A model generated the notes under the pieces. That model saw only the letters and a program-made list of their open reading frames with translations, did no database searches and was not told the DNA's origin. Below, piece by piece: positions 56,229-64,000 of a DNA stretch of 64,000 bases. Position 1 is the first letter of the stretch, and every line of letters starts with the position of its first letter. The stretch is from Hyphomicrobiales bacterium (GTDB taxonomy: Bacteria; Pseudomonadota; Alphaproteobacteria; Rhizobiales; Rhizobiaceae): NCBI GenBank assembly GCA_900472395.1, contig UCHV01000011.1, positions 329,806 to 393,805 of the forward strand, read 5' to 3'. The position numbers were made by a program, and so were the translations under genes.

Positions 56229-57113
56229 TTACTTCGAAGCCACGGCAACGGATGCAGCAGGCGCATCGGTCGCGGCCATCAATGCCTTGTTTGCACCGGG
56301 AAGATCTCCCGCGGCGGCAGCCTTCCAGGTGTCGTATTTGTCTTGCGACACGACGCGGATGGCGATCGGCATGAAGGCGTGGTCCTTGCCGCAAAGCTCG
56401 GAACACTGGCCGTAATAAAGGCCTTCCTTTTCAGGTTTGAACCATGTTTCGTTCAGGCGGCCGGGAACGGCGTCGATCTTGACGCCGAAGGCGGGCATGG
56501 CAAAGGCGTGGATGACATCGGTCGGCGCCGCCGTCACCAGTACGCGAACGGTCTTGTTGACCGGCAGAACCACTTCGTTATCGACGGCGAGAAGGCGCGG
56601 ATAGACCTTGACGTCTTCCTTGCCGGCCGCCGCGCGGTCGGGTTCCTTCAGCATGTAGCTGTCGAAAGCGAGCGGATTGTCGCCGCCTTCATATTCGTAA
56701 TTCCACTGCCACTGGGTGGCCGTCGCCTTGAGCGTGATGTCCGGATTTTGCGGAATGGTCAGCTGCGCGGTCAAAAGATTGAACGAGGGAATGGCGAGAA
56801 ACAGCAGGATCAGCACCGGGGCGACGGTCCAGACGATTTCGATCGCGGTATTGTGACTGGTGCGCGAGGCAACCGGATTTTTCGCGGCGCGGAATTTCAC
56901 GGCCACGATGATGAGCAGCGCCAGCACGAACAGCGTGATCGGCACGATAAACCAGAGCGAGTAGTGATTGAACCACTTGATCTGGTGCATGATCGGCGTC
57001 ACCGGCTCCTGGAGATCCAGTTGCCAGGGTTTTGGTTGGTCGGCGACGGCCACGGTCGCCAAGGGCAGACAGATCAGCGCACCGACCCCCGCAAAAGCCC
57101 TAGAAATCATCAT
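56229..57113 (-). CDS. coxB: Cytochrome c oxidase subunit II
   Basis: 294 residues with a signal peptide, two membrane helices, and a periplasmic CuA domain. CuA ligands are in IHAFAMPAFG and YYGQCSELCGKDHAFMPI; the aromatic electron-entry patch is QWQWNYEYEG. The C-terminal tail is Ala-rich. First gene of the cox operon; accepts electrons from cytochrome c. Confidence 0.95.
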   Translation of the reverse strand: MMISRAFAGVGALICLPLATVAVADQPKPWQLDLQEPVTPIMHQIKWFNHYSLWFIVPITLFVLALLIIVAVKFRAAKNPVASRTSHNTAIEIVWTVAPVLILLFLAIPSFNLLTAQLTIPQNPDITLKATATQWQWNYEYEGGDNPLAFDSYMLKEPDRAAAGKEDVKVYPRLLAVDNEVVLPVNKTVRVLVTAAPTDVIHAFAMPAFGVKIDAVPGRLNETWFKPEKEGLYYGQCSELCGKDHAFMPIAIRVVSQDKYDTWKAAAAGDLPGANKALMAATDAPAASVAVASK

Positions 57114-57431
57114 GCACCTCCCTTACATTTTGATCCGGCTCAAATCGCAATGCAGTTTTCCCTGCTACACACCTCGGTTCAATCATAATTTGCGTTTTGC
57201 CGCAATATGCGCACCTTCGCCCTCCTGCGGCATTTTAGCCCGCCATCACACAATCTTTGCGCGCAGTTTCAAGCCCTTGCGACAAGTGCCTATCCCCGGT
57301 AGAGCAAGGCCCATGAGCTTGAAGCCCATAGTCCCACTTTCGCCGCACTCGGCTGGAAAGAGGCTGTGAGGCTTTTCATTCCTGGGGTCGGCGGCAACAA
57401 TGGCGCCGTGATTCGATATCTTGAGGTTTCC
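57114..57431. other. Divergent promoter region of coxB and ialB
   Basis: 318 bp between the divergent coxB and ialB starts. It is AT-richer than its flanks around 57170-57210, consistent with promoters, but I cannot place a -35/-10 pair with confidence. No small gene or repeat is evident. Confidence 0.5.
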
Positions 57432-58010
57432 ATGGCGCTTCGCCTAATCCGCCACCATGTTCTTTCCGTCTGCGTTGCAGCATTGGCCACAGGCTTTGCC
57501 TTTTCGGCATCCGCCCAGCTGGCGCCGCCGTCGGCCAGCGAAAAGCAGCCGCGGACCGAAGCGACCACACCGCAGCAGCCGGGCAATGTTCGCGGCAGCC
57601 ACGGCGCGTGGTCGGTTCTGTGCGACAAGCCGGCGGGTGCAGCCACCGAACAATGCGCGTTGATGCAGAACGTCATCGCCGACGACCGCCCGGAAGTCGG
57701 CCTTTCCGTTGTCGTCCTGAAGACCGCCGACCAGAAATCGAAGATCCTGCGCATCCTCGCACCGCTCGGCGTTCTCCTGAAGGACGGCATGGAGCTTTAC
57801 GTCGATAACAACAATATCGGCCGTGCCTATTTTACCCGTTGTTTCAACGAGGGTTGCTACGTCGAGGTCGAGATCGACGACGAACTGATGCGCATCCTGC
57901 GCGCCGGCAAGAGCGCCGTGTTTGCACTGCGTGAATCGGTCGATCAGGATCGCGTCGGCATTCCGATCGAGCTGACCGGTTTTGGCCCCGGTTACGATGC
58001 CCTGCCCTGA
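57432..58010 (+). CDS. Invasion-associated locus B (IalB) family protein
   Basis: 192 residues from the ATG at 57432 (MALRLIRHHVLSVCVAALAT), with a signal peptide. IalB features: HGAWSVLCDKPAGAATEQCA near the start of the mature part and FTRCFNEGCYVEVEIDDELM later, with two Cys pairs. Periplasmic; named after a Bartonella gene involved in erythrocyte entry, but widespread in non-invasive rhizobia with unknown role. The stop overlaps the next start. Confidence 0.87.
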   Translation: MALRLIRHHVLSVCVAALATGFAFSASAQLAPPSASEKQPRTEATTPQQPGNVRGSHGAWSVLCDKPAGAATEQCALMQNVIADDRPEVGLSVVVLKTADQKSKILRILAPLGVLLKDGMELYVDNNNIGRAYFTRCFNEGCYVEVEIDDELMRILRAGKSAVFALRESVDQDRVGIPIELTGFGPGYDALP

Positions 58011-58513
58011 TGGCATCCTTCGAGGCCCAGCGGTTTACGCTCACCTACAATGACGGCGTCGTGAAGGACGCCGTTCGCACTTTCATCATGCGCCGCGCCT
58101 TCATCGAACAACGCATGATGTGGGTGATGGCCGCGCTGATGGCCGCGTTTTCCGTCTATCTGTTCGGCGCCGGCGGCAACGACATCTTTGCCGCCGTGCT
58201 GATTCTATTGGCCGTCGCGCCCTTCGTCTGCGTCTTCATCTTCCAGCGCATGCTCACTACCCGAACCCTGAAACGGCACCGCCGCACGGCTGATGTTACC
58301 GTGGATGCCGATGGCATTGCCGTGGTTTCGGAGATCGGCGAAGGCCGGATGCCGTGGCGCGATGTGACGGAAATCTGGGAACTGCAGAGCGCCTTTATGA
58401 TCTTCACCGATACGACCGTGTTCGACACCTTTCCGAAGGTTGGCATGCCGGATGTGGTGCAGGCGCATCTGAAGGCGCGCGCGGCGCAGATGGTTGTGGG
58501 GCAAACGGCTTGA
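58010..58513 (+). CDS. YcxB-like membrane protein
   Basis: A 167-residue protein: a short N-terminal domain, two membrane segments (about 36-53 and 60-78), then a YcxB-like soluble domain with GEGRMPWRDVTEIWELQSAF. Homologues bind at the membrane with unknown function. One base overlap with ialB suggests cotranslation. Confidence 0.7.
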   Translation: MASFEAQRFTLTYNDGVVKDAVRTFIMRRAFIEQRMMWVMAALMAAFSVYLFGAGGNDIFAAVLILLAVAPFVCVFIFQRMLTTRTLKRHRRTADVTVDADGIAVVSEIGEGRMPWRDVTEIWELQSAFMIFTDTTVFDTFPKVGMPDVVQAHLKARAAQMVVGQTA

Positions 58514-58541
58514 GGGCCTGCTCTGTGATGAAACGCTGCTT

Positions 58542-58628
58542 CGTCATCCTCGGGCTCGTCCCGAGGATCTAACCACGTCGACGATGTGAGACCGTTGCAG
58601 ATCCTCGGGTTAAGCCTGAGGATTACGG
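58542..58628. repeat. Dispersed double-hairpin repeat, copy 2
   Basis: Starts TCGTCATCCTCGGGCTCGTC, like copy 1 at 32534, and ends in a degenerate right arm (GCCTGAGGATTACGG). The left inner hairpin CCTCGGG-CTCGT-CCCGAGG is perfect. It lies between the YcxB-like gene and tldD. Confidence 0.75.
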
Positions 58629-58809
58629 TGGAGGGCGAGGATGATGGCGGAGGGTATGGCGCGACCTTCGTCAGCGCCGTGGAAGCCAAGGCTGGACTTG
58701 CGTCAGTTCGATGACGGTCCTACATCGGATTCCTGATATATTTCGGTTTGGCGCAACGATTTGCTCTTCATCCGAACCGGAAGGCGCGACCAGCCGCCAA
58801 GGAGCATTT

Positions 58810-60225
58810 ATGAACACCGACCTTCTCAACCTGTTCGACGTCGATGAAACCAGACTGCGCGAAATCCTGGCGCAGACGCTGTCCGGCGCCGATGACGGCG
58901 AGCTTTACCTCGAACATGCGCAGGCGGAATCGCTGGCCTTCGACAATGGCCGTCTGAAGGGTGGTTCGTTCAACACCGATCAGGGTTTTGGCCTGCGCGC
59001 CGTGGCCGGTGAAGCGGTCGGTTATGCCCATTCCGGCGACATGTCGGAAGCGGCGCTGAAACGCGCAGCCGATGCCGTGCGCGCCGTCACCTCCGGTTAT
59101 TCCGGCTCCTATGCGGCTGCTCCGCAGCGTACCAACAAGAAATATTACGGCGACGAAAACCCGATCGGCGAACCGAGCTTCGAAGCCAAGGCAAAGCTCT
59201 TGGCCGAAATCGACGCCTATCTGCGCGACAAGGACCCGAAGGTGCGGCAGGTTTCCGCCTCGATTGCCGCCTCATGGCAGGTGGTCGATATTCTGCGCGC
59301 CGATGGCCACCGGGTGCAGGATATCCGTCCGATGACGCGCATCAACATTTCCGTGGTCGTGGGTGAAGGCGACCGCCAGGAATCGGGTACGTTCGGCACC
59401 GGCGGCCGCGTCGGCTTCGGCGAGTTCGTGAGAGAAGGCAACTGGAAAAGCGGCGCCGACGATGCGCTGCGTCAGGCACTGGTCAATCTCGAGGCGATCG
59501 ACGCACCGGCCGGCACGATGGATATCGTGCTTGGAAACGGCTGGCCGGGCGTGATGCTGCACGAGGCTGTCGGCCACGGTCTGGAAGGCGATTTCAACCG
59601 CAAGAAAACCTCGGCCTTTGCCGGTCTGCTTGGCGAAATGGTGGCCGCCCCCGGCGTCACCGTCGTTGATGACGGCACGATCGACAACCGCCGTGGTTCG
59701 ATCACCGTCGATGACGAAGGTACACCGTCGGCCTATAACGTGCTGATCGAGAACGGCCGTCTGGTCGGTTACATGCAGGACCGCCAGAACGCACGCCTGA
59801 TGGGCATGAAACCGACCGGCAACGGCCGCCGTCAGGGTTACGCGCATATTCCGATGCCGCGCATGACCAATACCTACATGCTGTCCGGCGACAAAACCCC
59901 GGAAGAGATCATCGCCTCCGTGAAGAAGGGCATCTATGCCGTCTCCTTCGGCGGCGGACAGGTGGATATCACCTCCGGAAAATTCGTGTTCGGCTGCACC
60001 GAGGCCTACATGATCGAGGATGGCAAGCTGGGCGCACCGGTGAAGGGCGCCATGCTGATCGGCAACGGCCCGGATGCGATGAAGCGCATTTCCATGGTCG
60101 GCAACGACAGCAAGCTCGATACCGGCGTGGGCAATTGCGGCAAGGCCGGCCAGTGGGTGCCGGTCGGCGTCGGCCAGCCGCATCTGCGCATGGATCAGGT
60201 GACGGTGGGCGGCACCAAGGCCTGA
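58810..60225 (+). CDS. tldD: Metalloprotease TldD
   Basis: 471 residues from the ATG at 58810 (MNTDLLNLFDVDETRLREIL), with AAGGAG upstream. The HExxxH zinc motif is in MLHEAVGHGLEGDFN, with the C-terminal Cys ligand region VFGCTEAYMIEDGKLG. TldD works with TldE (PmbA) to degrade unfolded peptides and mature microcins or gyrase poison. Full family length; tldE is not in the window. Confidence 0.95.
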   Translation: MNTDLLNLFDVDETRLREILAQTLSGADDGELYLEHAQAESLAFDNGRLKGGSFNTDQGFGLRAVAGEAVGYAHSGDMSEAALKRAADAVRAVTSGYSGSYAAAPQRTNKKYYGDENPIGEPSFEAKAKLLAEIDAYLRDKDPKVRQVSASIAASWQVVDILRADGHRVQDIRPMTRINISVVVGEGDRQESGTFGTGGRVGFGEFVREGNWKSGADDALRQALVNLEAIDAPAGTMDIVLGNGWPGVMLHEAVGHGLEGDFNRKKTSAFAGLLGEMVAAPGVTVVDDGTIDNRRGSITVDDEGTPSAYNVLIENGRLVGYMQDRQNARLMGMKPTGNGRRQGYAHIPMPRMTNTYMLSGDKTPEEIIASVKKGIYAVSFGGGQVDITSGKFVFGCTEAYMIEDGKLGAPVKGAMLIGNGPDAMKRISMVGNDSKLDTGVGNCGKAGQWVPVGVGQPHLRMDQVTVGGTKA

Positions 60226-60359
60226 AGGTCTTTTTGATGAGCAGGATCACCGCCCGCCTTTTGAAAACCATGCGACGGGCAGTGACTTTGCAGGCTTTCT
60301 CCGCGTTGCGCGCCTGCGCGCAGAAAACAAACTTCATTACATCCGAGGCCTGAAACAGC

Positions 60360-60986
60360 ATGAATACGGAACTGACAGTCATCCTCACCACCCTTGGCCT
60401 CTATGCGGCGGTGGTGGTCAGCCCGGGGCCGAACTTTGCCTTGATCAGCAGACTGGCGGTTTCGGGGTCTCGTCCCGCCGCTTTCGGCGCCACATTCGGC
60501 CTGGCGCTTGCCGCAACGTTTTACGCCGTTCTTTCGATGACCGGTCTTGCTCTGGTTCTGACCCGTGTGAGCTGGCTTGCCAGCCTCATCCAGATCGCCG
60601 GCGGCGCTTATCTCGTTTATCTCGGCGTGATGGCGTGGTTGTCCAGCGGCCCGGAAACGGCGGCACAACAGTCGCGCGGCACCTCTGCCGGCCTGCTCCA
60701 CGGATTGCGCATGGGCGTGCTGGTAAACCTTTCCAACCCAAAGGGTATCGCGTTTTTCATCGGCCTTTATGCGGTGGCCGTCCCTCCCGAAACAGCACTC
60801 TGGGCAAAGCTGCTCATCCTGTGCGGCGGCTTTCTGCTCGAAATGGTGTGGTACGGTCTCGTGACGATTGTCCTGTCCGGCAAAAGAGCGCGTCAGGCCT
60901 ACGAGCGGTTCGGCCGCTGGATCGAACGCGGCATCGGCACGTTGCTGGCCGGCTTCGGCATGCGCCTTATTGCCGAGAAGCTGTAA
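60360..60986 (+). CDS. LysE/RhtB-family exporter
   Basis: 208 residues with six membrane segments. The family opening SPGPNFALISRLAVSGS, GAYLVYLGVMAW and NLSNPKGIAFFIGLYAVAV are all present. Exports amino acids or related metabolites; the substrate is not readable. Preceded by a 134-bp spacer after tldD. 125 bp then precede the deacetylase gene. Confidence 0.9.
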   Translation: MNTELTVILTTLGLYAAVVVSPGPNFALISRLAVSGSRPAAFGATFGLALAATFYAVLSMTGLALVLTRVSWLASLIQIAGGAYLVYLGVMAWLSSGPETAAQQSRGTSAGLLHGLRMGVLVNLSNPKGIAFFIGLYAVAVPPETALWAKLLILCGGFLLEMVWYGLVTIVLSGKRARQAYERFGRWIERGIGTLLAGFGMRLIAEKL

Positions 60987-61111
60987 ACGACCGGCAGCCG
61001 CCTTTCATCGCGGCCGCCCCTCCCTCAATCCTGTCCCGCATTCTTTAACAACGATTAAGACACCCGCGCTAGTTTCCCTCAAATGATTGGATCCGGGGCG
61101 GTGCGAACACG

Positions 61112-62221
61112 ATGAAGGGCAGATTTGACGCAATCTGGCGTCGCGGCATCAAGCGCGCGCTGATCGCCGGCGGATTGGAGGCCTCGGCGCTTGCCGCTCG
61201 CGCCAACATCATGCCGTCGGCGCGAGGACGCGGCGCAATCTTCACACTCCACCATGTGCGCCCGCCGGAAGGACATCCGGCAGAACCGAATGCGCATCTC
61301 GATATCACGCCCGAATTTCTCGACTGCGCCATCCGCCAGCTGAAGGCCGATGGCTACGAGTTCCTGTCGCTTTGCGATGTGGCGGCGCGGATGAAACAGC
61401 CAATGGATGACCGGCGCTTTGCCGCCTTCACGCTGGATGACGGCTATCGCGACAATTTCGAATACGCGCTGCCCGTGTTCGAACGCCACGGTGTGCCCTT
61501 CACCATCTTCGTGGCCAAGGGCTTTGCCGAGCGCACCCACGGCATGTGGTGGGAAACCCTGGCCGCACTGCTCAACGTCCTGCCGGAAATTCGCTTCGAT
61601 TTCGGTTCGGGCGAGATCAGGCTTCCGCTTGAAACCGGCACCGACAAGCTCGACGCCTTCGACCATTTTTCGCGTTTCATCGCATCCGGGCCGGAAACGG
61701 AACAGGTGGCGACCATCGACGCGCTGGCCGCCCGCCACGGGATCGACGCCCTTGGCCTGACCGCGCAGCTGACCATGAATGTCGAGGAACTGCAGGCGCT
61801 TGCGCGGCATCCACTCGCCTCGCTCGGCGCACATACCGTGAGCCACCGCTCAGTGGCGCAATTGAACAGGGCCGAAGCGCTGCAGGAAATGCTGGCCTGC
61901 GTGGAATGGATGGAGGAAACATTCGGGCAGCGGCCGAAAAGTTTCGCCTATCCCTATGGCACCGCCAATGCCGTTTCGGAACGGGACAAGGATCTGGCGC
62001 GCGAACTGGGTTTCGATGTGGCGGTGACAACCCGACCCGGCACGCTGAGACAAACCCTGCGCGACACCATGACCGGCCTGCCGCGCATTTCTCTGAACGG
62101 TTATTATCAGCTGCCGCGTTATGTTTCGGCGCTGGCCTCCGGCCTGCCCTTTGCACTTTCGAACAAGCCGCGGATTGCGGGTGACGGGCAGCTTTCTCCG
62201 GCAGGAGAAGTGGTGGGGTGA
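61112..62221 (+). CDS. Polysaccharide deacetylase family protein
   Basis: 369 residues with a NodB-type domain: FTLHHVRPPEG, the catalytic Asp in FAAFTLDDGYRDNFEYALPV (TxDD), then the zinc His pair in LGAHTVSHRSVAQL and FAYPYGTAN. It removes acetyl groups from a sugar polymer; the target is unknown. No membrane segment or clear signal peptide is seen. Its stop is 35 bp from the convergent pdxH stop. Confidence 0.88.
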   Translation: MKGRFDAIWRRGIKRALIAGGLEASALAARANIMPSARGRGAIFTLHHVRPPEGHPAEPNAHLDITPEFLDCAIRQLKADGYEFLSLCDVAARMKQPMDDRRFAAFTLDDGYRDNFEYALPVFERHGVPFTIFVAKGFAERTHGMWWETLAALLNVLPEIRFDFGSGEIRLPLETGTDKLDAFDHFSRFIASGPETEQVATIDALAARHGIDALGLTAQLTMNVEELQALARHPLASLGAHTVSHRSVAQLNRAEALQEMLACVEWMEETFGQRPKSFAYPYGTANAVSERDKDLARELGFDVAVTTRPGTLRQTLRDTMTGLPRISLNGYYQLPRYVSALASGLPFALSNKPRIAGDGQLSPAGEVVG

Positions 62222-62255
62222 CCGGCGTCGCCGCCGGTCGGCCCTATGTCACGCA

Positions 62256-62876
62256 TCACGGATACATCCGCACTTTCGCCCAATCGCCCTCCGGCGTTTC
62301 GCGGCGGAATTCCACCCGGTCGTGCAGGCGGAACGGACGGTCGTGCCAGAACTCGATCGAAACCGGCTTGATGCGAAAACCCGACCAGTGCGGCGGGCGC
62401 GGAATGTTGCCGACCGCATAACGCGCCGTGTATTCCGCCACGGCCTTTTCCAGCGCGAAACGGCCTTCCAGCGGCCGCGACTGTTTTGACGCCCAGGCGC
62501 CGATACGGCTGCCGCGCGGACGGGTGGCGTAATATTCGTCGGCTTCCTGATCGGTCACGATCTCGACCTCGCCGCGCAGACGAACCTGCCGTCGCAGCGA
62601 TTTCCAGTGGAAAACCATGGCCGCCTTTTGGCAAGCCAGCAGCTCACGGCCCTTCTGGCTTTCGAAATTCGTGTAGAACACGAAACCGCGTTCGTCATAG
62701 TCCTTCAACAGAACCATGCGCACATTCGGCAAGCCCTTTTCGTCCACGGTTGCAACCGCAACGGCGTTCGGATCGTTGATCTCCGCGGCCGTGGCATCCT
62801 TCAGCCAGGCGCCGAAGAGCGAAAACGGTTCATTTTCCTCGGTGAAGTCACCGGATGTTAACTCAACTTCTGTCAT
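62256..62876 (-). CDS. pdxH: Pyridoxamine 5'-phosphate oxidase
   Basis: 206 residues from the ATG at 62876 ([20 protein letters not shown]). FMN and PLP contacts: [51 protein letters not shown] and the C-terminal [19 protein letters not shown]. Last step of vitamin B6 synthesis and salvage. Full length. Divergent from the lipoprotein gene, with starts only 10 bp apart if the ATG at 62887 is used. Confidence 0.95.
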   Translation of the reverse strand: MTEVELTSGDFTEENEPFSLFGAWLKDATAAEINDPNAVAVATVDEKGLPNVRMVLLKDYDERGFVFYTNFESQKGRELLACQKAAMVFHWKSLRRQVRLRGEVEIVTDQEADEYYATRPRGSRIGAWASKQSRPLEGRFALEKAVAEYTARYAVGNIPRPPHWSGFRIKPVSIEFWHDRPFRLHDRVEFRRETPEGDWAKVRMYP

Positions 62877-62886
62877 ATTGACGAAA

Positions 62887-63384
62887 ATGCTCCCGATATA
62901 TGAAGTGCATCCGAAACGTATTCGAAGTGGACGCAAGTTGGCATTGATAGCAAAGACACATAGCCGCACAAGCCAGAGACGCCCGTTTGCGGCCAAAGGT
63001 CTTGCGATTATTGCCGTTGCCACCACGCTTTGCGGATGCACCAGTTCGCTCGATCTGTTCGGCGGCGACAAGGTCGACCGCATGTCCACAGGCACGATAC
63101 AGGCCAAGCGCAATCCGACCACGACCTCCGACGAAGTGACGGTGCAGAACGCCGTGTCCTCGGCAGACCTTTCCAAGGTGTCGATGTCGCCGCTTCCCTG
63201 GGCCAACACGACCACCGGCAGCGCCGGCGTGGTTTCCTCCATTCGCGAGGCCCGTAACCAGGGCCATATCTGCCGCGACTTTACCACGACGCGCCATTCC
63301 TTTGAAGGCATTGCGCAATTTACCGGCCAGACCTGCCTTACCAATTCGGGCGACTGGATGCTGACGGCGTTCGACCGTCAGTAA
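62887..63384 (+). CDS. RT0821/Lpp0805-type surface lipoprotein
   Basis: 165 residues from the ATG at 62887; a TTG at 62938 would give a more usual signal peptide and leave a 61-bp promoter gap to pdxH. The lipobox is TLCGC. The C-terminal domain [40 protein letters not shown] and [14 protein letters not shown] is the family pattern (two Cys, likely disulfide). Predicted outer-membrane or surface anchored; role unknown. Confidence 0.75.
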   Translation: MLPIYEVHPKRIRSGRKLALIAKTHSRTSQRRPFAAKGLAIIAVATTLCGCTSSLDLFGGDKVDRMSTGTIQAKRNPTTTSDEVTVQNAVSSADLSKVSMSPLPWANTTTGSAGVVSSIREARNQGHICRDFTTTRHSFEGIAQFTGQTCLTNSGDWMLTAFDRQ

Positions 63385-63608
63385 AAATACCGCGTTTTAC
63401 CCAGTAAAACCGGCCGGTAACCTTTTAAGGCCGTTGCCGTTTACCTTGATTTTCAACTTCTCCTTAGAGATTCCTCTGGTAGCGTCTTGGTCATTACGCA
63501 GACGCCTGAGCGGACATGAGGAACCGACGGCGCCCTGCAAGAGTTGTTGATGCTCGGGGGTCCAGGATGATCGCGGACCCGCCGCCCAAGAGTAACCGGT
63601 GGTGCAAG

Positions 63609-64000
63609 ATGCGCGATCCCTATTCCGTCCTCGGCGTGAAACGCAACGCGGACGCCGACGAAATCAAGGCCGCATGGCGGACGAAGGCGAAATCCGTTCA
63701 CCCGGACCATAATCTCGACGATCCGAGCGCGACAGGCCGTTTTGCCGAAGTCGGCCAGGCCTATGACCTCTTGAAGGATCCCGACAAGCGCCGCCGTTAC
63801 GACAAGGCAGCCGACATGCACCAGACCATCATGCAGCAGCGCGAAGCCGCCAGACAGGCGGAAGAACGCGCAAAGGCTGCGCGTGCCAATGCGGAAAAGG
63901 TGATGGAAGAACTGGCGCGCGCCAATGCGCAGCGCGCCCAGAACCAATCGCAGGCACAAGCGAAAGCGCCCGGAAAGGCGCAAGCCCAGGCGCAGGCGCA
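63609..64000 (+). CDS. DnaJ-domain protein, 3' end cut by window
   Basis: From the ATG at 63609: MRDPYSVLGVKRNADADEIK, the HPD loop in KSVHPDHNLDDPSA, and KDPDKRRRYDKAADMH complete a J domain (residues 1-70). A long charged coiled region follows (QREAARQAEERAKAARANAE), then an Ala/Gln repeat that runs off the edge. No stop in the window. Stimulates an Hsp70 partner. The start lies after an ordinary spacer; pdxH-dnaJ order is typical of rhizobia. Confidence 0.88.
   Translation, partial: MRDPYSVLGVKRNADADEIKAAWRTKAKSVHPDHNLDDPSATGRFAEVGQAYDLLKDPDKRRRYDKAADMHQTIMQQREAARQAEERAKAARANAEKVMEELARANAQRAQNQSQAQAKAPGKAQAQAQA

Noticed and set aside
60237..60353. 38-codon frame between tldD and the LysE-type gene
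   Set aside because: Starts MSRITARLLKTMRRAV and ends just before the next gene, but lacks a ribosome-binding site and resembles no leader; support too weak to list.

Overview
The window looks like a chromosomal segment of an alphaproteobacterium of the Rhizobiaceae (Agrobacterium/Rhizobium group). GC content is high. It carries CcrM (the GANTC methylase), rhizobial-type gene neighbourhoods (coxB-coxA-ctaB-coxF-ctaG-coxC, surf1-ispH-thrB-rnhA, mutY-dciA-dsbA-smc-ppdK, thrC-M16 peptidase-RimJ-GGDEF/EAL, pdxH-DnaJ), an IalB-family protein, and dispersed palindromic repeats typical of this family. This placement rests on gene content and protein resemblance read by eye, not on a database search.

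Layout. 1-3.8 kb: a truncated pentapeptide-repeat gene, an MBL hydrolase, a solitary Abi_2/HEPN protein, a DUF1499 membrane protein and a small membrane protein. 3.9-8.4 kb: a tight operon of eptA (lipid A phosphoethanolamine transferase), dgkA and a PmrAB-like two-component system; a palindromic repeat lies in frame in the 5' part of dgkA. 8.4-12.5 kb: a DinJ-YafQ module, a fused MhqO/MhqD-like dioxygenase-esterase divergent from an FMN reductase, an unrecognised gene and a lipoprotein. 12.6-24.5 kb: ppdK, a 600-bp decayed spacer, an Ivy-like protein, HigBA, smc, dsbA, dciA (DUF721), an O-antigen ligase and mutY. 24.5-38 kb: mixed accessory and housekeeping genes (HAD phosphatases, ParDE, ccrM, MntA-HepT, a pair of overlapping small membrane proteins, an ArsR/ABM/NIPSNAP cassette, an SMI1/KNR4 protein, fdhA, a candidate two-gene module, thrC, an M16 peptidase). 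38-48 kb: a GGDEF/EAL protein, acyltransferase, CsbD, AlgH, a DsbD-alpha-like protein, peroxiredoxin, Dabb protein, rnhA, thrB and ispH. 48-57 kb: surf1, a four-gene insert (L,D-transpeptidase, TA pair, glycosyltransferase) and the aa3 cytochrome oxidase operon. 57-64 kb: ialB, a YcxB-like protein, tldD, a LysE exporter, a polysaccharide deacetylase, pdxH, an RT0821-type lipoprotein and a DnaJ protein cut by the window end.

Themes. Envelope remodelling recurs (EptA, O-antigen ligase, acyltransferase, glycosyltransferase, deacetylase, L,D-transpeptidase, Ivy). So do small stress or defence modules: five recognisable toxin-antitoxin pairs, one further candidate pair and an Abi_2 protein within 64 kb of otherwise core chromosome, several with visible palindromic operators. 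I see no tRNA, rRNA, CRISPR array, transposase or integrase. The strongest leads for something undescribed are the in-frame repeat in dgkA, the 33.6-34.3 kb gene pair, the overlapping mini-membrane-protein pair at 27.8-28.1 kb, and the MhqO-MhqD fusion.
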